This document shows positions 1 to 4,302 of a stretch of 5,357 nt of DNA, piece after piece. Within the stretch, counting starts at the first letter, position 1. Every line of letters begins with the position of its first letter. Under the pieces are notes generated by a model. That model was not told the DNA's origin. It saw nothing but the letters and a program-made list of their open reading frames with translations, and did not search any database. The stretch comes from Gammaproteobacteria bacterium (lineage in GTDB: Bacteria > Pseudomonadota > Gammaproteobacteria > GCA-001735895). A program made the position numbers and the translations under genes. The stretch spans positions 1 to 5,357 of the forward strand of contig JANTFY010000176.1 in NCBI GenBank assembly GCA_024763185.1. Reading direction: 5' to 3'.

Positions 1-162
1 CCACCAGCGCGCAGCACCACCCATGGCCTGGTCTCCCGCATTTTCGTCATCCAGGATATAGATGGGCAAGACATGGCCATGACTTGCTGCCTGAAAAAGG
101 GACGGGTTATCCGAGAGGCGTAGGTCCTGGCGGAACCAGTGAATGGCAATCTTTTTTGTCAT
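1..162 (-). CDS. phrB: Deoxyribodipyrimidine photolyase, N-terminal 54 residues (cut by window edge)
   Basis: This is the start of a class I (CPD-type) DNA photolyase, a flavoenzyme that uses blue or near-UV light to split pyrimidine dimers. The visible 54 residues begin MTKKIAIHWFRQDLRLSDNP, and the block WFRQDLRLxDNxxL is the N-terminal signature of the photolyase/cryptochrome family. It is followed by a beta strand LPIYILDD and by GGAARWW at residues 48-54, which matches the 'GxASRWW' step found near residue 50 in these proteins. Only the first part of the alpha/beta antenna-binding domain is present; the FAD domain lies outside the window. The ATG at 160-162 fits the family's normal length before the signature. 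No clear Shine-Dalgarno sequence precedes it. The peroxidase gene lies 200 bases upstream on the same strand, but a possible terminator lies between them. A cryptochrome-like paralogue cannot be excluded from this fragment. Confidence 0.9.
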   Translation of the reverse strand, partial: MTKKIAIHWFRQDLRLSDNPSLFQAASHGHVLPIYILDDENAGDQAMGGAARWW

Positions 163-196
163 GAGTGTTGTGCTTATTGAGGCAATTTTAATAGCC

Positions 197-212
197 CCGG
201 TTTGAAAACCGG
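197..212. repeat. 16-bp inverted repeat in the photolyase leader
   Basis: The sequence CCGGTTTGAAAACCGG is a perfect inverted repeat with 6-bp arms (197-202 and 207-212) and a 4-base centre. It continues outward for two more pairs after one mismatch. It lies 35 bases upstream of the photolyase start codon. No run of T follows it on either strand, so it is not a normal intrinsic terminator. It could be a repressor operator or a hairpin in the photolyase leader RNA; the sequence does not decide which. Confidence 0.4.
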
Positions 213-315
213 CGCCTTAATAAAATGTAAATACTTCAACGCCCCCTGCAAATTGAAGTCATGAAACGGGTTTTCGCTTTAACACTCGGCCCCTTTAAGA
301 AAGCCGGTCAGCGTT

Positions 316-346
316 AAAAGAACCCAGAATATGCGAGTGATCTGGG
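316..346 (-). terminator. Possible intrinsic terminator after the peroxidase gene
   Basis: Read on the minus strand, the arms CCCAGA and TCTGGG (forward 341-346 and 323-328) can form a 6-bp stem with a 12-base loop, directly followed by TTCTTTT. It starts 17 bases after the peroxidase stop codon, where a terminator is expected. The stem is short and the loop long, so termination may be weak and some read-through into the photolyase gene is possible. Confidence 0.4.
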
Positions 347-362
347 AATGGCCAGCCAGCGG

Positions 363-989
363 CTACAGATCCAGGCCAGCACGTTGATCGTCTAAAAGAG
401 ATTCAATTTTACGGGTTAATTTTTTGCTCAGTGGTTTTGTCATGCTGCTGTAGGACTCGACGACATTTCCTTGCCGGTCAACCAGGTACTTGTGAAAATT
501 CCAGCGTGGTTTACTACCGCTGGTAGTTACCAGTGCCTGGTAAATCGGATCAGCATTCTTACCACTTACCCGGGTTTTCTCGTACATGGGAAATTTAACC
601 GCATAGGTATTGACACAAAAATCCCGAATCTGTTGTTCTGTGCCGGGCTCCTGACTGCCAAAATCGTTGGAGGGAAATCCAACGACTACCAGGCCCTGAT
701 CGCGGTAACGCTTGTACAGGCTTTCCAAACCCTCGTACTGATCGGTAAACGCGCACTTACTTGCCGTGTTTACGATCAGCATGACTTTACCGGCGTACTG
801 CTCGCAGATATTGTCAACCTGTCCACCGGCTAACCGTCTCTTGTTAAACGCCTGTCCCGGTTTACATAACTGAGCACTGGCTTCATTGGCAAACACAGTA
901 TTTAAAGCAGAGCCGGGCAGCAGGTAAACCATCAGCGTCAGAAATAAGCTGATAGCCATGGGGCTGATAATGTTCGATTTAATGTTCAC
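363..989 (-). CDS. Exported glutathione-peroxidase-like thiol peroxidase
   Basis: This protein belongs to the glutathione peroxidase family (BtuE/BsaA relatives), which reduces hydrogen peroxide and organic hydroperoxides. Residues 1-34 or 1-39 look like a Sec signal peptide: a lysine near the start, a hydrophobic stretch at 11-29, and candidate cleavage sites after VFA (34) or ASA (39), which predicts a periplasmic enzyme. The catalytic block NTASKCAFTDQYEGLE places the peroxidatic cysteine at C79; it is a plain Cys codon, not selenocysteine. WNFHKYLV holds the conserved Trp163 and Asn164. The second block reads FPSNDFGSQEPG: the usual Gln of the catalytic tetrad is Asp109 and the nearby Cys is Ser. 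C125, in FCVNTYAVKFP, sits where thioredoxin-type enzymes carry the resolving cysteine. C42 and C62 are extra. The length of 208 residues exceeds the usual 160-180 because of the signal. The start is GTG, supported by AGGAG seven bases upstream. The reducing partner is unknown. Confidence 0.9.
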   Translation of the reverse strand: MNIKSNIISPMAISLFLTLMVYLLPGSALNTVFANEASAQLCKPGQAFNKRRLAGGQVDNICEQYAGKVMLIVNTASKCAFTDQYEGLESLYKRYRDQGLVVVGFPSNDFGSQEPGTEQQIRDFCVNTYAVKFPMYEKTRVSGKNADPIYQALVTTSGSKPRWNFHKYLVDRQGNVVESYSSMTKPLSKKLTRKIESLLDDQRAGLDL

Positions 990-996
990 TTTGTAA

Positions 997-1001
997 CTCC
1001 T
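997..1001 (-). promoter_or_regulatory. Ribosome binding site of the peroxidase gene
   Basis: On the minus strand AGGAG lies seven bases before the GTG at 989. This strong site decides for the GTG start over the in-frame ATG ten codons further in, and so keeps the full signal peptide. Confidence 0.75.
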
Positions 1002-1098
1002 GTTTTAGAAGTGTTTGCTAAAAACCAGTGCGATCAGTACCGATTGAACCTGTCATGAATTCGAAACGGTCAATTACCACGGCATGGCCAGTGGAAGC

Positions 1099-1127
1099 TT
1101 TATGTTTTTATATTAAAGCATTGCCAA
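1099..1127 (-). promoter_or_regulatory. Sigma70-like promoter candidate for the peroxidase gene
   Basis: On the minus strand TTGGCA (forward 1122-1127, five of six matches to the -35 consensus) is followed after exactly 17 bases by CATAAA (forward 1099-1104, four of six matches to the -10). Transcription would start near 1092, giving a leader of about 100 bases. The -35 box lies inside the 13-bp palindrome at 1118-1130, so a protein binding there would compete with polymerase. Confidence 0.35.
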
Positions 1128-1130
1128 TGC
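1118..1130. repeat. 13-bp perfect palindrome, possible operator
   Basis: GCATTGCCAATGC consists of two perfect 6-bp arms around a central C. It covers the candidate -35 box of the peroxidase promoter, which is a typical place for a repressor. The first nine bases, GCATTGCCA, recur at 1720-1728 near the PhnD-like gene promoter. No known regulator site is recognised. Confidence 0.35.
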
Positions 1131-1161
1131 AACTGGGAATAGAAGCATCCAGGTTGTCGTT

Positions 1162-1222
1162 ATGTTAAACAATGAAAGGTGATAAAGACGTGAATTCAAA
1201 GTGAAATTTATGTGAATAGCGG
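1162..1222 (-). promoter_or_regulatory. Four phased 11-bp repeats plus -10 box: candidate response-regulator-activated promoter
   Basis: Four uninterrupted 11-base units begin with GTGA on the plus strand: GTGATAAAGAC (1179), GTGAATTCAAA (1190), GTGAAATTTAT (1201) and GTGAATAGCGG (1212). Read on the minus strand this is TTCAC three times and then ATCAC, one half-site per 11 bases. Eleven bases beyond the last half-site stands TAACAT (forward 1162-1167), an acceptable -10 box, with no recognisable -35. OmpR/PhoB-family regulators (PhoB, PhoP, PmrA) bind direct repeats of this phase, and a Pho box ends about 10 bases before the -10. The target gene would be the peroxidase, with a leader of about 165 bases. 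The half-site TTCAC is not one I recognise for a named regulator. Confidence 0.4.
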
Positions 1223-1318
1223 GTACCAGGTCTACCCTGCCTCCGCTTCGATGATGTGCTGATATTGTTTGCGTGAATTGCGGCCCGGCTTATTCACTCT
1301 GCACGGGCTTGCGATTAT

Positions 1319-1534
1319 TCATTGCGCGGGGCCACGTATTTTATCCAATTCACGCTGGTAATCATCATAACTGATGGCACGGGCCTCCTCGAGGCATTCC
1401 ATTTGCTGAGTGAAGGGACGCTGGTAACAGTTAAGCTCGTTGCTTTTCTGCAAACCTTCATACCACCCCCGTTGACTACAGCCAGTAGTCAGAGCTGTCA
1501 TTAAAATGACATTCAGTATCCAATAGCGCTTCAT
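1319..1534 (-). CDS. Small lipoprotein of unknown function
   Basis: The 71-residue product starts MKRYWILNVILMTALTTGCS, a typical lipoprotein signal peptide with lipobox LTTGC; cleavage before C19 would leave a lipidated mature protein of 53 residues. The mature part is polar and probably helical, with aromatic pairs (GWYEGLQ, SYDDYQ) and two further cysteines, C36 and C47, that could form a disulfide in the periplasm. Many gammaproteobacteria carry small lipoproteins of this look, but I recognise no named family. The residue after the lipid cysteine is Ser, which normally allows sorting to the outer membrane. Its start codon overlaps the stop of the preceding 45-codon gene in the sequence ATGA, so its translation is probably coupled to that gene; its own ribosome binding site is weak. 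The ATG is fixed by the signal peptide. Confidence 0.7.
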   Translation of the reverse strand: MKRYWILNVILMTALTTGCSQRGWYEGLQKSNELNCYQRPFTQQMECLEEARAISYDDYQRELDKIRGPAQ

Positions 1535-1668
1535 GAGTTTTTCCCGTATCCCTTTTCTGTGATCAACCCGAGTTTCGCATAAAGCCTGAATAATTCAATC
1601 TCATCAATGGGTTTTTTATTATCTGCGGATGATTTGCTGTCATGCGCAACGCGCCAATACTGTACCAT
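1531..1668 (-). CDS. Small 45-residue protein of unknown function, overlapping the lipoprotein gene
   Basis: This short frame encodes 45 residues starting MVQYWRVAHDSKSS and ending with a helix-like segment IDEIELFRLYAKLGLITEKG. It has no signal peptide or membrane segment, so a cytosolic protein is expected. Support for its being real: AGGG lies seven bases before the ATG (forward 1676-1679), its TGA stop overlaps the ATG of the lipoprotein gene (ATGA), and the residue mix is protein-like with an amphipathic C-terminal half. The frame stays open for 35 more codons upstream, to a stop at 1774-1776, and this stretch also reads plausibly (WIIDGQWQCILPATD), but it contains no ATG, GTG or TTG. 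The protein may therefore be longer, from a rare start, or a decayed remnant of a longer gene. I recognise no family. Confidence 0.5.
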   Translation of the reverse strand: MVQYWRVAHDSKSSADNKKPIDEIELFRLYAKLGLITEKGYGKNS

Positions 1669-1675
1669 GTCGATA

Positions 1676-1679
1676 CCCT
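1676..1679 (-). promoter_or_regulatory. Ribosome binding site of the 45-codon gene
   Basis: AGGG on the minus strand stands seven bases before the ATG at 1668. It is the main reason for choosing this ATG rather than an upstream non-canonical start. Confidence 0.4.
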
Positions 1680-1737
1680 GACGGGTCGTTGGTTGAATAC
1701 AATCCGTTGCGGGTAATATGCATTGCCATTGACCGTC

Positions 1738-1743
1738 TATAAT
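1738..1743 (+). promoter_or_regulatory. -10 box of the PhnD-like/kinase operon
   Basis: TATAAT is a perfect -10 hexamer ending 32 bases before the start codon at 1776, which predicts a leader of about 26 bases. No good -35 lies 16-18 bases upstream; AATATG at 1715-1720 is the 17-base-spaced hexamer. Such a promoter may need an activator. The minus-strand hexamer TATAGA (forward 1736-1741) overlaps it and could serve the divergent small genes. Confidence 0.4.
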
Positions 1744-1775
1744 CCACTTAATCAGCCTTAAAAATACAAGTCGTC

Positions 1776-2672
1776 ATGATAACAACTCCCCGAATCAATG
1801 CGGCCACATGCTTAATCATTTTGCTTTCATTTTTTATGGCGACTGCCTGTAACGACAGAAATGGCTTAAAAGACCTGCCCGATACACTGAAAATTGGCCT
1901 GCCCCCGCGTCAGGATGCCGAACTGGTGATGCAACGACACCGTCCCCTGTTTGACTATATCAGCGAACAACTGGGCATCTCTTACCAGATCAAGGTCGCT
2001 GACAGTTACCAGGCGTTTCTGGACGACTTTAAACATAACCGTATCGACCTGGCCAGCTTTGGCGGCGTCACTTTTTTCAGGGCCGTCAATGAAAAGGGTG
2101 CCATTCCATTGGTGGTGCGCGATAGCGAACTGCGCATGCACAGCTATTTTCTGGTACGCAGCGATGATACCGCCGAACGCATACAGGATTACCAGGGTAA
2201 ACGGTTTAGCTTTGGTTCAAAACTGTCCACCTCGGGACATGCCATGCCTCGTTACTTCATGCTTCGCGAAAATATTGAGCCCGAGTCATTTTTCTCGAGT
2301 ATCCATTACTCGGGCAGTCACGACAAAACAGCTTACCTGGTACGTGACGGCATCGTCGATATCGGGTCATCCAAGCAAACCATCGTCGACAAAATGTTCG
2401 AGGATGGCCGGCTAAGCCCAACACAAGTCCGTATTCTCTGGTCTACACCCCCCTTCCCTGATGATGTCTGGGCCCTGCAGCTCGGTTACAGCGAAGCTGC
2501 ACAAAAACGGCTTGCCAATGCTTTTTTATCTCTCACCCCTGATGACCCTGAACAAAAGAAAATCCTCGATTCCGTTGAAGCCGGTGGCTTTTTACCGGGA
2601 TCTATCAGTGACTACACTGAAATCCATGAGGTGTTCAACAGACCTGATTTTAAAAAAACAATCGTTGAATAA
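1776..2672 (+). CDS. PhnD-like periplasmic solute-binding lipoprotein, probable sensor partner of the downstream kinase
   Basis: This 298-residue protein belongs to the PhnD-like family of periplasmic binding proteins, known for phosphonate, phosphate, phosphite and, in AioX, arsenite. Residues 1-24 form a signal peptide ending MATAC, so C25 is probably lipidated; alanine at -3 is less usual than leucine. Family landmarks follow in order: KIGLPPRQD (39-47), the DLASFGG strand-turn (91-97), GKRFSFGSKLSTSGH (141-155) whose Ser/Thr-rich turn lines the anion pocket in relatives, YSGSHD (178-183) with VRDGIVDIG (189-197), and WSTPPFPDD (222-230). The mature protein has no cysteine except C25, which argues against arsenite binding by thiols as in AioX. 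No transporter gene adjoins it; the histidine kinase starts 7 bases later, which suggests ligand sensing. No Shine-Dalgarno sequence precedes the ATG; the signal peptide fixes the start. The ligand is unknown. Confidence 0.85.
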   Translation: MITTPRINAATCLIILLSFFMATACNDRNGLKDLPDTLKIGLPPRQDAELVMQRHRPLFDYISEQLGISYQIKVADSYQAFLDDFKHNRIDLASFGGVTFFRAVNEKGAIPLVVRDSELRMHSYFLVRSDDTAERIQDYQGKRFSFGSKLSTSGHAMPRYFMLRENIEPESFFSSIHYSGSHDKTAYLVRDGIVDIGSSKQTIVDKMFEDGRLSPTQVRILWSTPPFPDDVWALQLGYSEAAQKRLANAFLSLTPDDPEQKKILDSVEAGGFLPGSISDYTEIHEVFNRPDFKKTIVE

Positions 2673-2679
2673 ACGCACC

Positions 2680-4065
2680 ATGCATAAACCGCAAATCCAG
2701 CACCCCGTCATCACCCAGGTCCGATTACTGGTCGCAAGTGCTTTGATCCTGAGCCTGACCATACTGGTGATCATGCTCAGTCTGCGCCTGATTTCAGATC
2801 GTATCGTTGACAAAAGTACCAACTACCACATGCCATCGTTGCATCATCTCAATATTCTGGCCCGCGAGATCAACTTGCTCGAAGCGCATTTCATGCACAT
2901 CAAATACAATCTGCCAGTAAATCCCAGCACCCTGCCCCAGGTAGGTTACCTGATTGATCGCCACCTGAAAGCCTTGTTGAAGATACAGGATGAAGCAGGA
3001 AACCAGGATTTTCACAACCGGGTCATGTCTCTTGAGCAAAAAACTCTTCCCCTTTTGAAACCGCTACTGGCTAACAACAGCGGCTATTTCCAGCACGAGA
3101 ATACGCAAAACCTGCTGAACTCCATCAACTTAATACTGCATCAGTTGTTGCGCCTGCACCAGAAAGAAAATGCCCAGCTGATTGAAAAACATAACGTCAA
3201 TACCCGCGAGGATATCGTTAAGATTCTGGCGTCACTGGGCATCGTATTAATCATCGGCGTCGTATTTACTTTAAAAATCCTGCGTTCAATCAGAAAAATT
3301 CTGCAACAACAAAAAGAGACTGAAAACCAGTTAAGAGAGCTGAATGAAAACCTGGAAAGCCGGGTCAAGGAGCGCACCCATGCGCTGGAGACGAGTAACC
3401 GGGAATTGGAGGCCTACAGCTATTCAATCGCCCATGACCTGCGCACGCCTCTGCGCAGCATCGTCAGCTTCAGCCAACTGGTAAAACAGGATGCGGCTGA
3501 AAAACTTAATGAAGAGGAATCGTCCAACCTGCAACGTGTTATCAGGGCCGGACAGCACATGGCCGAGCTGATTGATGACATCCTGGCGCTGGGCCGGGTC
3601 AGTCGGCTCAAGTTCAGCAGAAAGGAACTGGATCTCAGCGCCATGGCCGAACAGGTGATCAAGCAACTGCAACAGGCAGAGCCCGACCGCTCGATAACGG
3701 TTGATATTGAACCCGGGCTAAATGTTCAAGGAGACCCGCAACTGGTCGAGCAATTACTGACCAACCTGCTGGGCAATGCCTGGAAATATACCCGGCTGCA
3801 AAGCCAGGCGCATATAGAATTTAAACGTTCAGAAGAGCAAGCGGAATCCGTTTTCGTGGTCCGTGATAATGGCGTGGGCTTTGATCCAAAATATGCCGGG
3901 CAGCTGTTCAAACCGTTCCATCGCCTGCACCAGAGAAAAGATTTTGATGGCTCCGGTATCGGCCTGGCAACCGTGCAACGTATCATTCAACGTCACGGCG
4001 GACGTATCTGGGCCAAGGCTGAACCCGGCAAAGGTGCTGAATTTTTTTTTACGTTCCACGCCTGA
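2680..4065 (+). CDS. Membrane sensor histidine kinase paired with the PhnD-like lipoprotein
   Basis: The 461-residue protein is a complete sensor kinase. TM1 spans about 15-37 and TM2 about 182-200, enclosing a periplasmic domain of about 145 residues that appears mostly helical (four-helix-bundle-like). After TM2 there is no obvious HAMP domain; a charged coiled coil (about 203-246) leads straight into the HisKA domain. The phosphorylated histidine is H252 in SIAHDLRTPLR, of the type seen in phytochrome-like kinases. The ATPase domain has the N box (NLLGNAWKYT, N362/N366), G1 box DNGVGFD (396-402), F box FKPFHRLH and G2 box GSGIGLATV (424-432), so it should be active. There is no receiver domain and no response regulator nearby. 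A longer reading from 2461 is unlikely, since it would overlap the upstream gene by over 200 bases and put junk before TM1. The 7-base gap and lack of a Shine-Dalgarno sequence suggest coupled translation. It likely reads the loading state of the neighbouring lipoprotein. Confidence 0.9.
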   Translation: MHKPQIQHPVITQVRLLVASALILSLTILVIMLSLRLISDRIVDKSTNYHMPSLHHLNILAREINLLEAHFMHIKYNLPVNPSTLPQVGYLIDRHLKALLKIQDEAGNQDFHNRVMSLEQKTLPLLKPLLANNSGYFQHENTQNLLNSINLILHQLLRLHQKENAQLIEKHNVNTREDIVKILASLGIVLIIGVVFTLKILRSIRKILQQQKETENQLRELNENLESRVKERTHALETSNRELEAYSYSIAHDLRTPLRSIVSFSQLVKQDAAEKLNEEESSNLQRVIRAGQHMAELIDDILALGRVSRLKFSRKELDLSAMAEQVIKQLQQAEPDRSITVDIEPGLNVQGDPQLVEQLLTNLLGNAWKYTRLQSQAHIEFKRSEEQAESVFVVRDNGVGFDPKYAGQLFKPFHRLHQRKDFDGSGIGLATVQRIIQRHGGRIWAKAEPGKGAEFFFTFHA

Positions 4066-4079
4066 CGGCTAGGAGCCGT
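4065..4079 (+). other. Hairpin starting at the kinase stop codon
   Basis: ACGGCT-AGG-AGCCGT is a perfect 6-bp stem with a 3-base loop, and its first base is the last base of the kinase TGA. No T run follows, so it is not a standard intrinsic terminator; it may protect the 3' end of the mRNA or mark a weak pause site. Confidence 0.3.
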
Positions 4080-4174
4080 AGCGGACTGAAGTCACCTCCA
4101 ACAGATTAACACTGTCCAAACCAGCAAAAGACCGCTTATCGAATCTTGATCTAATCCTTAACCATCAACAGACC

Positions 4175-4194
4175 ACGGGCGTTTCAAGGCCCGT
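4175..4194 (+). terminator. Weak terminator-like hairpin between the kinase and mgtE
   Basis: The arms ACGGGC (4175-4180) and GCCCGT (4189-4194) form a GC-rich 6-bp stem with an 8-base loop. The following bases are AT-rich but contain no immediate T run, so termination here would be inefficient or factor-assisted. It lies about 110 bases after the kinase and could separate that operon from mgtE. Confidence 0.25.
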
Positions 4195-4233
4195 CAATTC
4201 ATTAGAAGCTTAATATTTTTGCTTAATCTCGGT

Positions 4234-4262
4234 CTGAAAAAAAGTGGTTTCTGATGTAGGAT
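4234..4262 (+). promoter_or_regulatory. Candidate promoter of mgtE
   Basis: CTGAAA (4234-4239) and TAGGAT (4257-4262) are separated by 17 bases and each match the sigma70 hexamers at four of six positions. Transcription would begin near 4269 and leave a leader of about 35 bases, too short for a magnesium-sensing M-box. The match is modest. Confidence 0.3.
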
Positions 4263-4302
4263 TTATTTTCATGCTTACTTCCTGAATGGATTACCAGTCT
4301 AA

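Larger units (their letters stand above)
990..1318. other. 329-base intergenic region without a convincing gene
   Basis: The gap between the peroxidase and the small lipoprotein holds only very short open frames; the best, a 38-codon plus-strand frame from 1055, has no ribosome binding site and no protein-like features. What the region does hold is listed separately: the peroxidase ribosome binding site, two alternative minus-strand promoters, a 13-bp palindrome at 1118-1130, and four 11-bp phased repeats at 1179-1222. The lipoprotein end is followed on the minus strand by a GCCCG/CGGGC inverted repeat (forward 1282-1307) with a 16-base loop and no T run, so no good terminator is visible for it. 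Confidence 0.6.

Noticed and set aside
753..755. Selenocysteine at the peroxidase active site
   Set aside because: The active-site codon is a normal Cys codon, no in-frame TGA occurs there, and no selenocysteine insertion element is needed.
471..833. 120-codon plus-strand open frame
   Set aside because: It is fully antisense to the catalytic part of the peroxidase, whose motifs leave no doubt about strand. The product has no recognisable domain.
1055..1171. 38-codon plus-strand frame in the intergenic region
   Set aside because: There is no ribosome binding site, the composition is not convincing, and it overlaps the palindrome and promoter of the peroxidase gene.
1179..1222. CRISPR array or tandem minisatellite
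   Set aside because: The units are only 11 bases, share just four or five bases each and have no spacers. The phase fits a protein-binding site better.
1951..2415. 154-codon plus-strand frame inside the PhnD-like gene
   Set aside because: It is a shifted frame of a gene whose family motifs run through the whole region; its composition is not protein-like.
1776..2672. Component of a phosphonate ABC transporter (phnCDE)
   Set aside because: No ATPase or permease gene lies on either side; the immediate neighbour is a histidine kinase. A distant transporter partner cannot be fully excluded.
2461..2679. Kinase start at 2461 (534-residue product)
   Set aside because: The extra 73 residues overlap the PhnD-like gene in another frame and have no domain. 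The ATG at 2680 follows that gene's stop by 7 bases and places TM1 near the N-terminus as usual.
4066..4302. M-box magnesium riboswitch before mgtE
   Set aside because: The 237-base gap lacks the long paired leader and terminator arrangement of an M-box. Only two short hairpins are seen, and the candidate promoter leaves a short leader.
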